Source of the DNA: CALZKI01 sp045124055
GTDB lineage: Bacteria; Bacillota; Clostridia; Lachnospirales; Lachnospiraceae
Assembly: GCA_045124055.1 (NCBI GenBank)
Contig: JBGVKZ010000031.1
Location: 1 to 32,747 of the forward strand
Length of the DNA: 32,747 bases
Direction: 5' to 3'
A model generated the notes under the pieces. It was not told the origin of the DNA. It saw nothing but the letters and a program-made list of their open reading frames with translations, and searched no databases. Every line of letters begins with the position of its first letter. Position 1 is the stretch's first letter. Positions 8,253 to 17,651 of the stretch are shown in pieces. The translations under genes and the position numbers were made by a program.

Positions 8253-11200
8253 ATGTCAGAAACAAAACAAGAAGTATATCAGCCAATGACATTTGATGCA
8301 ATCAAAATTGGATTAGCATCACCTGATAAAATCAGAGAGTGGTCTCATGGAGAAGTTTTAAAACCGGAAACCATTAATTATAGAACTTTAAAACCAGAAA
8401 AAGAAGGTTTATTCTGTGAAAGAATTTTCGGACCAAGTAAAGACTGGGAATGTCATTGTGGTAAATACAAAAAGATTAGATATAAAGGTGTTATTTGTGA
8501 TAAGTGTGGCGTAGAAGTTACAAAGGCTAACGTTAGACGTGAACGTATGGGTCGCATTGAACTTGCTGCACCAGTATCACACATTTGGTATTTTAAAGGA
8601 ATTCCAAGCCGTATGGGCTTAATCCTTGACCTTTCACCAAGAGTACTTGAAAAAGTATTGTACTTTGCTTCTTATATCGTACTTGATAAAGGAAACACAG
8701 ACTTAGAGTACAAACAGGTTTTAACAGAAAAAGAGTATCAGGACGCAAGAGAAACATGGGGAAATGATTTCCGTGTTGGAATGGGTGCTGAAGCAGTAAA
8801 AGAATTGTTGCAGGCAATCGACCTTGAAGGTGAATCAGCAGAATTAAAAGCTGCTTTGAAAGAATCTTCAGGACAGAAACGAGCTAGAATTGTTAAAAGA
8901 TTGGAAGCTGTTGAAGCTTTTAGAGAATCAGGAAATAGACCTGAATGGATGATTTTGGACGTAGTTCCAGTTATTCCACCGGATTTACGTCCTATGGTTC
9001 AGTTAGATGGTGGACGTTTTGCCACTTCTGACCTTAACGATTTATACAGAAGAATTATCAACAGAAATAACCGTTTAAAGAGACTTCTTGAATTAGGTGC
9101 TCCAGACATTATCGTAAGAAATGAAAAGAGAATGCTTCAGGAAGCTGTTGATGCTTTAATTGATAATGGTAGACGTGGAAGACCGGTAACAGGCCCTGGT
9201 AACAGAGCATTAAAATCTCTTTCAGATATGCTGAAAGGTAAAACTGGTCGTTTCCGTCAGAACTTGCTTGGTAAACGTGTTGACTACTCAGGACGTTCCG
9301 TTATCGTAGTAGGACCAGAACTTAAGATTTACCAGTGTGGTTTACCAAAAGAAATGGCTATCGAATTATTCAAACCTTTCGTTATGAAAGAATTAGTAAG
9401 TCGTGGCATTTCACAGAATATTAAAAATGCGAAAAAATTAGTAGAAAGACTTGATACACAGGTTTGGGACGTTCTCGAAGACGTTATTATGGAACATCCG
9501 GTTATGTTAAACCGTGCTCCTACACTTCACAGACTTGGTATTCAGGCATTTGAACCAATTTTAGTAGAAGGTAAAGCGATTAAACTTCATCCACTCGTAT
9601 GTACCGCGTTCAACGCCGACTTCGATGGTGACCAGATGGCTGTTCATCTTCCACTTTCCGTGGAAGCACAGGCAGAATGTCGTTTCCTTTTATTATCACC
9701 AAACAACTTGTTAAAACCTTCAGATGGTGGCCCTGTTGCCGTTCCTTCACAGGATATGGTACTTGGTATCTACTATTTGACACAGGAAAGACCAGGTGCA
9801 GAAGGTGAAGGTAAATTCTTTAAGAGCGTAAACGAAGCAATTCTTGCTTACGAAAACAAAGTAATTACCTTACATTCAAGAATTAAGGTTCGTGTAACGA
9901 AAACAAATGAAAACGGAGAAGAAATTTCCGGCAATGTAGAATCCACATTAGGTCGTTTCTTATTTAATGAAATTCTTCCTCAGGATTTAGGATATGTTGA
10001 TAGAACAAATCCAGAAAATTTCTTGAAATTGGAAGTGGATTTCCATGTAGGTAAAAAAGGCTTAAAACAGATTCTTGAAAAAGTTATTAATACTCATGGT
10101 GCTTCAAAAACAGCTGAAGTATTAGATGATATTAAAGCAACAGGTTATAAATATTCCACAAGAGCAGCTATGACAGTATCTATTTCAGATATGACCGTTC
10201 CTGCCCAGAAACAGGAATTACTTGATGCCGCTCAGGCAACAGTAGATAAGATTGCAATGAACTTCAGACGTGGTCTTATTACAGAAGAAGAAAGATATAG
10301 AGCGGTTGTAGAAACATGGAATGAAACAGATAAAGAACTTACAGACGTACTTTTAAAGGGTCTTGATAAGTACAACAACATCTATATGATGGCTGACTCT
10401 GGTGCCCGTGGTTCTAACCAGCAGATTAAACAGTTAGCAGGTATGCGTGGTTTGATGGCTGATACAACCGGTAGAACAATCGAACTTCCTATTAAATCAA
10501 ACTTCCGTGAAGGTCTTGACGTTTTGGAATACTTTATGTCTGCTCACGGTGCTCGTAAAGGTCTTTCCGATACAGCCCTTCGTACAGCCGACTCTGGTTA
10601 CTTAACAAGACGTATGGTTGACGTTTCACAGGAACTCATTATTCGTGAAGTAGATTGTTGCGAAGAACGTCCAGAAATTCCAGGTATGAAAGTAAAAGCC
10701 ATTATGGACGGAAAAGAAACTATCGAAGGATTAAAAGACCGTATTACAGGTAGATACACCTGCGAAGATATTAAAGACCGCGAAGGCAATGTAATTGTTA
10801 AGAGAAATCATATGATTACACCTAGCCGTGCAGAAAAAGTCTTAGCAAAGGGTGTTGACGAAAACGGTAATCCAATCGAAGAAGTAAAAATCCGTACAAT
10901 TTTAACTTGTCGTTCACACAACGGTATTTGTGCAAAATGTTACGGTGCAAATATGGCAACAGGTGAAGCAGTTCAGGTTGGTGAAGCAGTTGGTATTATC
11001 GCTGCTCAGTCAATCGGTGAACCTGGTACACAGCTTACAATGAGAACATTCCATACTGGTGGTGTTGCCGGTGACGATATCACACAGGGTCTTCCTCGTG
11101 TTGAAGAATTGTTTGAAGCAAGAAAGCCAAAAGGACTTGCCATCATTGCTGAGTTTGGTGGTATTGCTACAATTAGTGATACTAAGAAAAAACGTGAAGT

Positions 11201-11939
11201 TATCATCACAAATGATGAAGGCGAATCAAAAGCATATTTGATTCCATACGGTTCACGTATTAAAATTACTGACGGTCAGAAATTGGAAGCTGGTGATGAA
11301 TTAACAGAAGGTAGTGTAAATCCACACGACTTGTTAAAGATTAAAGGCATCCGTGCTGTTCAGGATTATATGATTCGTGAAGTTCAGAGAGTATATCGTT
11401 TACAAGGTGTAGATATCAGTGATAAACACATCGAAGTTATCGTTCGCCAGATGCTTAAGAAAGTTCGTATTGAAGAAAGTGGTGACACAGACTTCTTACC
11501 AGGCGTTTTAGTGGATGTACTCGAATATGAAGATATGAATGAAAAATTAATTGCAGAAGGTAAAGAACCAGCTGACGGAAAACAGGTAATGCTTGGTATT
11601 ACAAAAGCGGCTCTTGCAACAAATTCATTCTTATCAGCAGCTTCTTTCCAGGAAACAACAAAAGTTCTTACAGAAGCAGCTATTAAAGGTAAAGTTGACC
11701 CACTTATTGGTTTGAAAGAAAACGTAATTATCGGTAAGTTAATTCCTGCAGGTACAGGTATGAAACGCTACCGTAATACAAAGTTAGATACAGATGCAAA
11801 TATGTATAATACCGTAGATGTAGATGACGAAATTTTTGATGAAGTATCAGAAAACTTTGAAGTGGAAGAAGAAATCGATGACGAAGTTGTTTTAGAAGAT
11901 GAAACTTTTGAAACAGAAGATGAAATCATCGAAGAATAA
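8253..11939 (+). CDS. rpoC: RNA polymerase subunit beta prime
   Basis: The beta-prime subunit carries the catalytic magnesium site. The 1228-residue protein has an N-terminal zinc ribbon with CHCGKYKK and ICDKCG, the bridging motif GKRVDYSGRSVIVVGP, the absolutely conserved NADFDGDQMAVH (about residues 454-465), and a second cysteine cluster (CRSHNGICAKCYG) near residues 890-905. The tail is very acidic. An in-frame ATG exists at 8229, but ATG at 8253 is preceded by GGAAGGAG (8236-8243), so the shorter form is preferred. It is cotranscribed with rpoB, 37 bases upstream. Confidence 0.98.
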   Translation: MSETKQEVYQPMTFDAIKIGLASPDKIREWSHGEVLKPETINYRTLKPEKEGLFCERIFGPSKDWECHCGKYKKIRYKGVICDKCGVEVTKANVRRERMGRIELAAPVSHIWYFKGIPSRMGLILDLSPRVLEKVLYFASYIVLDKGNTDLEYKQVLTEKEYQDARETWGNDFRVGMGAEAVKELLQAIDLEGESAELKAALKESSGQKRARIVKRLEAVEAFRESGNRPEWMILDVVPVIPPDLRPMVQLDGGRFATSDLNDLYRRIINRNNRLKRLLELGAPDIIVRNEKRMLQEAVDALIDNGRRGRPVTGPGNRALKSLSDMLKGKTGRFRQNLLGKRVDYSGRSVIVVGPELKIYQCGLPKEMAIELFKPFVMKELVSRGISQNIKNAKKLVERLDTQVWDVLEDVIMEHPVMLNRAPTLHRLGIQAFEPILVEGKAIKLHPLVCTAFNADFDGDQMAVHLPLSVEAQAECRFLLLSPNNLLKPSDGGPVAVPSQDMVLGIYYLTQERPGAEGEGKFFKSVNEAILAYENKVITLHSRIKVRVTKTNENGEEISGNVESTLGRFLFNEILPQDLGYVDRTNPENFLKLEVDFHVGKKGLKQILEKVINTHGASKTAEVLDDIKATGYKYSTRAAMTVSISDMTVPAQKQELLDAAQATVDKIAMNFRRGLITEEERYRAVVETWNETDKELTDVLLKGLDKYNNIYMMADSGARGSNQQIKQLAGMRGLMADTTGRTIELPIKSNFREGLDVLEYFMSAHGARKGLSDTALRTADSGYLTRRMVDVSQELIIREVDCCEERPEIPGMKVKAIMDGKETIEGLKDRITGRYTCEDIKDREGNVIVKRNHMITPSRAEKVLAKGVDENGNPIEEVKIRTILTCRSHNGICAKCYGANMATGEAVQVGEAVGIIAAQSIGEPGTQLTMRTFHTGGVAGDDITQGLPRVEELFEARKPKGLAIIAEFGGIATISDTKKKREVIITNDEGESKAYLIPYGSRIKITDGQKLEAGDELTEGSVNPHDLLKIKGIRAVQDYMIREVQRVYRLQGVDISDKHIEVIVRQMLKKVRIEESGDTDFLPGVLVDVLEYEDMNEKLIAEGKEPADGKQVMLGITKAALATNSFLSAASFQETTKVLTEAAIKGKVDPLIGLKENVIIGKLIPAGTGMKRYRNTKLDTDANMYNTVDVDDEIFDEVSENFEVEEEIDDEVVLEDETFETEDEIIEE

Positions 11940-11949
11940 GACTTAAAAT

Positions 11950-11998
11950 AAGAGGCTTTTGCTCGTGAAAATTTTACGAAGCAAGAGCTTCTTTTTTA
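11950..11998 (+). terminator. Terminator of rpoB-rpoC
   Basis: A long imperfect hairpin (AAGAGGCTTTTGCTCGT pairing with ACGAAGCAAGAGCTTCTT) is followed by a run of T residues. Confidence 0.85.
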
Positions 11999-12001
11999 CT
12001 A

Positions 12002-12031
12002 TTGTTTTCGCTAGCAGAATTATTGTATAAT
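12002..12031 (+). promoter_or_regulatory. Possible promoter of the rfbD-glycosyltransferase pair
   Basis: A good TATAAT (12026-12031) lies 18 bases after a weak TTGTTT (12002-12007), just downstream of the rpoC terminator and about 30 bases before the rfbD ribosome binding site. Confidence 0.6.
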
Positions 12032-12062
12032 CATAGTAATCTTTGTGACAATGGAGGTAAAA

Positions 12063-12908
12063 ATGAAAGTATTAGTAACAGGCGTAAAAGGCCAGCTTGG
12101 ATATGATGTAGTAAATGAACTTACAAAACGCGGACACATCGCTATTGGTACAGATATCGAAGAAATGGATATTACAGATGCAAATAGTGTAGAGAAAGTT
12201 ATTCATGAAAATACCCCAGATGCTGTCATCCATTGTGCTGCTTATACGGCAGTTGATGCAGCAGAAGATAACGTAGATTTGTGTAGAAAAATTAATGCAG
12301 AAGGCACTCAGAATATTGCCAATGTATGTAAAGAATTAGATATTAAGATGATTTATATTAGTACAGACTATGTATTTGATGGCGAAGGAGAAAGACCTTG
12401 GGAACCAGAAGATAACAGAACGCCATTAAATGTATATGGACAAACAAAATATGAGGGTGAATTAGCCGTACAAAATACATTAGACAAGTATTTTATTGTA
12501 AGAATTGCCTGGGTATTTGGTGTAAACGGCAAAAACTTTATTAAAACAATGTTGAATCTTGGAAAAACCAGAGACTCTTTAACCGTAGTAAATGACCAGT
12601 TTGGTTCGCCAACTTATACTTACGATTTGGCACGCCTCCTGGTAGATATGGTAGAAACGGAAAAATATGGCATTTATCATGCTACAAATGAAGGGATATG
12701 TACTTGGTACGAATTTGCCTGTGAAATTTTTAAACAAGCTGGAATGAACGTGAAGGTTTCACCTGTTTCGGCAACAGAATATCCAGCAAAAGCCAAAAGA
12801 CCTTCCAACAGCCGTATGAGTAAAGAGAAATTAACTCTAAATGGTTTTGAAAAATTACCTACTTGGCAGAATGCTTTGGAGAGATATTTAAAAGAAATCG
12901 AATTCTAG
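12063..12908 (+). CDS. rfbD: dTDP-4-dehydrorhamnose reductase (RmlD/RfbD family)
   Basis: This enzyme makes the last step to dTDP-L-rhamnose by reducing dTDP-4-dehydro-L-rhamnose with NAD(P)H in the cytosol, for cell-wall polysaccharide. The 281-residue protein is a short-chain dehydrogenase: the Rossmann motif TGVKGQLG at the N-terminus, HCAAYTAVDAAE, the STDYVFDG strand, the catalytic YGQTK (Tyr and Lys three residues apart), and NDQFGSPTYT for substrate binding. ATG at 12063 is chosen because GGAGGT (12053-12058) lies just ahead; an in-frame GTG at 12045 has no such site. The other rml genes are not in this window. The following glycosyltransferase, nine bases away, is probably cotranscribed and may use the sugar or act on the same polymer. 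Confidence 0.88.
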   Translation: MKVLVTGVKGQLGYDVVNELTKRGHIAIGTDIEEMDITDANSVEKVIHENTPDAVIHCAAYTAVDAAEDNVDLCRKINAEGTQNIANVCKELDIKMIYISTDYVFDGEGERPWEPEDNRTPLNVYGQTKYEGELAVQNTLDKYFIVRIAWVFGVNGKNFIKTMLNLGKTRDSLTVVNDQFGSPTYTYDLARLLVDMVETEKYGIYHATNEGICTWYEFACEIFKQAGMNVKVSPVSATEYPAKAKRPSNSRMSKEKLTLNGFEKLPTWQNALERYLKEIEF

Positions 12909-12917
12909 GAGGAATCT

Positions 12918-14132
12918 ATGGAAATTCTTTTTCACAGATATGGTAGTATTTGCGAGCCGGATATTATAGAAGCTTTTCGCTCTTTGGGAGTGGAAGTAAT
13001 TGAAGAAGACCGCGAAATCTACGAAAAAAACATTCCGTCAGATGTAAGGATTAAGATACTGGCAGAACAGATTTTAACAAAAAAACCTGCCTTTGTATTT
13101 AGTATCAACTATTTTCCTTATATTTCGGAAATTTGTCAAAAATTAAATGTAATGTATGTGTGTCTCAGTGTGGATTGCCCAGTACTCGAATTTTTTTCTA
13201 TGACCATACGCAATCGCTGTAATCGAATTTTTTTGTTTGATTATAACCAGTATTTACAATTTAGAGAAGAAAATCCAGAGTGTATTTTTTACCTGCCACT
13301 TGGAACAAATACGGATAGATGGGACGAAAGCCTTGCCAGCGTGAAAATGGAACATCAAAAAAATGCGAAAGATAGATGGCTCTATGATGTTTCAATGGTG
13401 GGTTCGTTATACACAGAAAAATCTCCCTATGATAACCTTCAAATGAAGGATTATGACAGAGGTTTAAGTGACGGTTTAATAGAAGCTCAGCTACAATTTC
13501 CGGGGCTGGATTTAGTAAATGAGGTTTTAAGAGGTGACTTAATACAGGCAATTAAGACATCATCTTCAAAAAAAACGGAAAAACATTGGAATGCCTATAC
13601 ATTGGCTGATACTTTTGCGGATACAGACAGATATGTGGCAACTAATTATTATCTTGCTATGCGAGTATCCCAGTTAGAAAGGATTCGCCTGTTAAATGAA
13701 CTTGCACAAAGTTATCAGGTGGAATTATTTACCAGAAGTGATACGTCGTCTTTAAAGGGTGTAAATTGTCATAGTGGGGTGTCGACACATAAAGAAATGC
13801 CCCTTATTTTTTATAAAAGCAAAATCAATCTAAATATAACAATACGTTCGATTCAAACGGGGCTCTCTCAGAGAATCTGGGATGTTTTGGGCTGTGGTGG
13901 TTTTTTGCTAACAAATTATCAGGCGGAAATTCCGGAGTATTTGCAAGTAGGACAGGATTTAGAGTGTTACGAGAATGCGGCAGATTTAAAAGAAAAAGTT
14001 GCCTACTACTTAAGACACGAAGATGTTCGTATGGAAATTGCAAGGCATGGGTATGAAACCGTGAAGGCGAAACATACTTGTCGTCACAGAGTCGCAGAAA
14101 TATTGAAAATAGTATTGACAATGCATTTGTAA
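12918..14132 (+). CDS. DUF3880 / CgeB-like glycosyltransferase
   Basis: The 404-residue cytosolic protein has the two-domain form of GT-B glycosyltransferases of the DUF3880-CgeB type. The N-terminal half (roughly 1-200) contains FSINYFPYISEIC and the SVDCPV stretch typical of DUF3880. The C-terminal half (about 270-400) resembles the Glyco_trans_1_2 domain, with INLNITIRSIQTGLSQRIWD, VLGCGGFLLTNYQ and a final KHTCRHRV helix. Such proteins transfer sugars to surface glycans, spore coat or flagellar proteins; the donor and acceptor are unknown here. The start follows AGGAGG. It lies in a two-gene unit with rfbD placed between rpoC and rpsL. Its last codons contain the -35 element of the next promoter. 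Confidence 0.75.
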   Translation: MEILFHRYGSICEPDIIEAFRSLGVEVIEEDREIYEKNIPSDVRIKILAEQILTKKPAFVFSINYFPYISEICQKLNVMYVCLSVDCPVLEFFSMTIRNRCNRIFLFDYNQYLQFREENPECIFYLPLGTNTDRWDESLASVKMEHQKNAKDRWLYDVSMVGSLYTEKSPYDNLQMKDYDRGLSDGLIEAQLQFPGLDLVNEVLRGDLIQAIKTSSSKKTEKHWNAYTLADTFADTDRYVATNYYLAMRVSQLERIRLLNELAQSYQVELFTRSDTSSLKGVNCHSGVSTHKEMPLIFYKSKINLNITIRSIQTGLSQRIWDVLGCGGFLLTNYQAEIPEYLQVGQDLECYENAADLKEKVAYYLRHEDVRMEIARHGYETVKAKHTCRHRVAEILKIVLTMHL

Positions 14133-14143
14133 GCACGTATAAT
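14115..14143 (+). promoter_or_regulatory. Consensus promoter of the rpsL (str) cluster
   Basis: TTGACA (14115-14120), 17 bases and TATAAT (14138-14143) match the sigma-A consensus at all twelve positions. The -35 box lies within the last codons of the glycosyltransferase gene (stop at 14130-14132). Transcription should begin near 14150, where a short inverted repeat (GTGCAT 14152-14157, ATGCAC 14177-14182) lies in the leader. Confidence 0.9.
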
Positions 14144-14226
14144 GATTTAGCGTGCATACGAATGCATTTTATTTTTATGCACAGAATTATAACGTAATAT
14201 TTTTTAAAAGAAAGAGGTGAAACAGA

Positions 14227-14646
14227 ATGCCAACATTTAACCAGTTAGTAAGAAAAGGACGTCAGACAACAGAAAAGAAGTCTACTGCACCAGCTTTACA
14301 GAAGGGATATAACTCACTTCACAAAAAAGCTACAAACCTTTCTGCTCCACAGAAAAGAGGTGTTTGTACTGCTGTTAAAACTGCAACTCCTAAGAAACCT
14401 AACTCAGCTCTTAGAAAAATCGCCAGAGTTCGTCTTTCAAACGGAATCGAAGTAACATCTTACATTCCAGGTGAAGGCCACAACTTACAGGAACATAGCG
14501 TTGTTCTTATTAGAGGTGGTAGAGTTAAAGACTTACCAGGTACAAGATACCACATTATTCGTGGTACACTTGATACTGCGGGAGTCGCTAACAGAAAACA
14601 GGCTCGTTCAAAATACGGTGCTAAGAGACCAAAAGCTGGAAAATAA
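14227..14646 (+). CDS. rpsL: 30S ribosomal protein S12
   Basis: S12 sits at the decoding centre and controls accuracy. The 139-residue protein begins MPTFNQLVRKGRQ and has the two conserved loops TPKKPNSALRK and GGRVKDLPG. The lysines that mutate in streptomycin resistance in other bacteria are wild type in both loops. The start follows AAGAGGTGA. It is the first gene of the str cluster, followed by rpsG, fusA and tuf. Confidence 0.98.
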   Translation: MPTFNQLVRKGRQTTEKKSTAPALQKGYNSLHKKATNLSAPQKRGVCTAVKTATPKKPNSALRKIARVRLSNGIEVTSYIPGEGHNLQEHSVVLIRGGRVKDLPGTRYHIIRGTLDTAGVANRKQARSKYGAKRPKAGK

Positions 14647-14806
14647 TCTAGCAAGCTGATTTTTTTATCAGTACCACAAACAGAACTAATTTTAAGTTAG
14701 TGTTGGAAATTCTGTTAGACAGATATACCGCACGTACACATTGAATTAGAGGACACATGTGAGTACCTATGAATTATTTTATTGATTGAATAAGGAGGGA
14801 AGAACC
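14647..14806 (+). other. rpsL-rpsG intercistronic region with nested inverted repeats
   Basis: No gene is present. AACAGAA (14679-14685) pairs with TTCTGTT (14710-14716), enclosing CTAA/TTAG, and a smaller CTGAT/ATCAG hairpin with a T-rich loop lies just after rpsL. In E. coli the S12-S7 spacer is the S7 feedback site; whether this spacer does the same is not known. Confidence 0.4.
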
Positions 14807-15277
14807 GTGCCACGTAAAGGACATATTCAGAAAAGAGATGTATTAGCAGATCCTTTATACAACAACAAAGTAGTTACAAAGCTTGTTAACAACATTATGT
14901 TAGATGGCAAGAAAGGTGTAGCTCAGAAAATTGTTTATGGAGCATTTGCAAGAGTAGAAGAAAAAGCTGGTAAACCAGCTCTTGAAGTATTCGAAGAATG
15001 TATGAATAACATTATGCCAGTTTTAGAAGTTAAAGCTAGACGTATCGGTGGTGCTACTTATCAGGTACCAATCGAAGTTAAACCTGAAAGACGTCAGGCT
15101 TTAGGTCTTCGTTGGTTAACAACATATTCTCGTAAGAGAGGCGAAAAGACCATGGAAGAAAGATTGGCTAACGAAATTCTTGATGCAGCTAACAACACAG
15201 GTGCATCTGTAAAGAAAAAAGAAGACGTACACAAAATGGCAGAGGCAAACAAAGCGTTCGCACACTACAGATTCTAA
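14807..15277 (+). CDS. rpsG: 30S ribosomal protein S7
   Basis: S7 nucleates assembly of the 30S head by binding the 3' domain of 16S rRNA. The 156-residue product is exactly the usual bacterial length when started at GTG 14807, which follows AAGGAGG (14792-14798) at good spacing. An upstream in-frame TTG at 14786 would place the Shine-Dalgarno inside the gene and is rejected. Conserved segments include PRKGHIQKRDVL, NNIMLDGKKGVAQKIVYGA, GGATYQVPIEVKPERR and the C-terminal KAFAHYRF. The last 25 bases of the gene are duplicated downstream at 15304-15328. Confidence 0.97.
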   Translation: MPRKGHIQKRDVLADPLYNNKVVTKLVNNIMLDGKKGVAQKIVYGAFARVEEKAGKPALEVFEECMNNIMPVLEVKARRIGGATYQVPIEVKPERRQALGLRWLTTYSRKRGEKTMEERLANEILDAANNTGASVKKKEDVHKMAEANKAFAHYRF

Positions 15278-15328
15278 TAGCGGGAAGCGAACTGGAACGC
15301 TTCAGCGTTCGCACACTACAGATTCTAA
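15253..15328 (+). repeat. Duplicated rpsG tail (two 25-bp copies)
   Basis: The 25 bases that end rpsG (15253-15277) recur exactly at 15304-15328, 51 bases further on. Between them, GAACGC and GCGTTC (15295-15310) form a tight hairpin that reaches into the second copy. Confidence 0.9.
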
Positions 15329-15452
15329 AACGAAAAGTTTTACTAAAGCAGCACAGAACGTTGCTTAAGAAAAACTATATTTTGTTTCCGAAGAATGATA
15401 AAGTATTCTTCATAGTAAATTGTGTATAACATTAATATAGGAGGAAAAAATC

Positions 15453-17570
15453 TTGGCTGGAAGAGAATATCCATTAGAGAGAACCAGAAACATCGGTATT
15501 ATGGCTCATATTGATGCCGGTAAGACTACAACAACAGAACGTATTCTTTACTATACTGGTGTTAACTATAAGATTGGTGATACTCATGAAGGTACTGCTA
15601 CTATGGACTGGATGGAGCAGGAACAGGAAAGAGGTATCACAATTACTTCTGCAGCTACAACATGTCACTGGACATTGCAGGAAAACTGCAAGCCAAAGGC
15701 TGGTGCTTTAGAACACCGTATCAATATCATTGATACTCCTGGTCACGTTGACTTTACAGTAGAAGTAGAACGTTCCCTTCGTGTACTTGACGGTGCCGTT
15801 GGCGTTTTCTGTGCAAAGGGTGGCGTTGAACCACAGTCTGAAAACGTATGGCGTCAGGCAGACACATACAACGTACCTCGTATGGCGTTCATTAACAAAA
15901 TGGACATCTTAGGTGCTAATTTCTACGGTGCCGTAGAACAGATTAAAACAAGACTTGGTAAAAACGCAATTTGTATTCAGTTACCAATCGGTAAAGAAGA
16001 CGAATTTAAAGGAATCGTTGACTTATTTGAAATGAAAGCTTACATCTACAATGATGATAAGGGTGATGACATTTCAATTGTTGATATTCCAGAAGATATG
16101 AAAGATGATGCAGACCTTTATCATACAGAATTAGTTGAAAAAATCTGCGAATTAGATGACGACTTAATGATGATGTATCTTGAAGGTGAAGAACCATCTA
16201 TCGACGAATTAAAAGCAGTATTAAGAAAAGCAACTTGTGAATGTACAGCAGTTCCAGTATGTTGTGGTACAGCTTACAGAAACAAAGGTGTTCAGAAATT
16301 ATTAGATGCTGTTATCGAATTTATGCCATCTCCATTAGACATTCCTGCTATCAAGGGTGTTGATATGGATGGTAACGAAATTGAAAGACATTCATCAGAT
16401 GATGAACCTTTCTCAGCATTAGCATTCAAGATTATGAGTGATCCATTCGTTGGTAAACTTGCATTCTTCAGAGTTTACTCTGGTACAATGAACTCAGGTT
16501 CATATGTATTAAATGCTACAAAAGATAAAAAAGAACGTGTTGGTCGTATTCTTCAGATGCATGCGAACAAGAGAGCAGAACTTGATAAAGTTTACTCAGG
16601 TGATATCGCAGCTGCTGTTGGATTCAAGTTTACAACAACAGGTGATACAATCTGTGACGAACAGCACCCAGTTATTTTGGAATCAATGGAATTCCCAGAA
16701 CCAGTTATCGAATTAGCTATCGAACCTAAGACAAAGGCTGGTCAGGGTAAAATGGGTGAAGCTTTGGCTAAACTTGCTGAAGAAGACCCAACATTCCGTG
16801 CACACACAGACCAGGAAACAGGTCAGACAATCATCGCTGGTATGGGTGAACTTCACCTTGAAATCATCGTAGATAGACTTCTTCGTGAATTCAAAGTAGA
16901 AGCTAACGTAGGTGCTCCTCAGGTTGCTTACAAAGAAACATTTACAAAAGCAATCGACCAGGAATACAAGTATGCAAAACAGTCAGGTGGTCGTGGTCAG
17001 TACGGACACTGTAAAGTTAAATTTGAGCCAATGGATCCAAACGGTGAAGAAACATTCAAATTTGTTTCAACAGTTGTTGGTGGTGCTATTCCTAAGGAAT
17101 ACATTCCAGCAGTTGGTGAAGGTATTGAAGAAGCTTCAAAAGCAGGTATCCTTGGTGGATTCCCAGTACTTGGTGTAAGTGCTAACGTTTATGATGGTTC
17201 TTACCACGAAGTCGACTCATCTGAAATGGCATTCCATATTGCCGGTTCTATGGCATTCAAGGAAGCTATGAAGAAAGCTGACCCAGTACTTTTAGAGCCT
17301 ATTATGAAAGTAGAAGTTACTATGCCAGAAGAATATATGGGTGATGTTATCGGTGATATCAACTCTCGTCGTGGACGTATTGAAGGTATGGACGACCTTG
17401 GCGGTGGTAAAATCGTTAGAGGTTTCGTTCCACTTGCTGAAATGTTTGGTTATTCGACAGACCTTCGTTCTAAGACACAGGGTCGTGGTAACTACTCTAT
17501 GTTCTTTGAAAAATACGAACCAGTACCAAAGAGCGTACAGGAAAAAGTATTAGCCGCAAAAGCAAAATAA
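15453..17570 (+). CDS. fusA: Elongation factor G
   Basis: EF-G is the GTPase that drives translocation of tRNA and mRNA after peptide bond formation. The 705-residue protein has the G1 motif AHIDAGKTTTTERILYYTG, the switch sequence RGITITSAATT, G3 DTPGHVDFT, G4 NKMD, and the C-terminal domains IV and V with GGRGQYGHCKVKFEP and the RRGRIEGMD loop. The start is TTG at 15453, eight bases after AGGAGG, an unusual initiation codon for such a highly expressed gene. It matches the expected first residues (MAGREYPLERTRNIGIMAHIDAGK). No separate promoter is obvious, so it is likely transcribed from the rpsL promoter. Confidence 0.98.
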   Translation: MAGREYPLERTRNIGIMAHIDAGKTTTTERILYYTGVNYKIGDTHEGTATMDWMEQEQERGITITSAATTCHWTLQENCKPKAGALEHRINIIDTPGHVDFTVEVERSLRVLDGAVGVFCAKGGVEPQSENVWRQADTYNVPRMAFINKMDILGANFYGAVEQIKTRLGKNAICIQLPIGKEDEFKGIVDLFEMKAYIYNDDKGDDISIVDIPEDMKDDADLYHTELVEKICELDDDLMMMYLEGEEPSIDELKAVLRKATCECTAVPVCCGTAYRNKGVQKLLDAVIEFMPSPLDIPAIKGVDMDGNEIERHSSDDEPFSALAFKIMSDPFVGKLAFFRVYSGTMNSGSYVLNATKDKKERVGRILQMHANKRAELDKVYSGDIAAAVGFKFTTTGDTICDEQHPVILESMEFPEPVIELAIEPKTKAGQGKMGEALAKLAEEDPTFRAHTDQETGQTIIAGMGELHLEIIVDRLLREFKVEANVGAPQVAYKETFTKAIDQEYKYAKQSGGRGQYGHCKVKFEPMDPNGEETFKFVSTVVGGAIPKEYIPAVGEGIEEASKAGILGGFPVLGVSANVYDGSYHEVDSSEMAFHIAGSMAFKEAMKKADPVLLEPIMKVEVTMPEEYMGDVIGDINSRRGRIEGMDDLGGGKIVRGFVPLAEMFGYSTDLRSKTQGRGNYSMFFEKYEPVPKSVQEKVLAAKAK

Positions 17571-17651
17571 GAGTTTTGCTCGTGAAATAGTAGTTTCATA
17601 TGCGAAACAATTTGCTAAACATTAAACTTTATAGAAATAAGTAATATTTCG

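Noticed and set aside
13825..14157. 110-codon minus-strand frame across the end of the glycosyltransferase gene
   Set aside because: It is a shadow of a real gene and runs through a perfect consensus promoter; no start signal.
14380..14560. Streptomycin resistance in rpsL
   Set aside because: The lysines in TPKKPNSALRK and GGRVKDLPG are unchanged.
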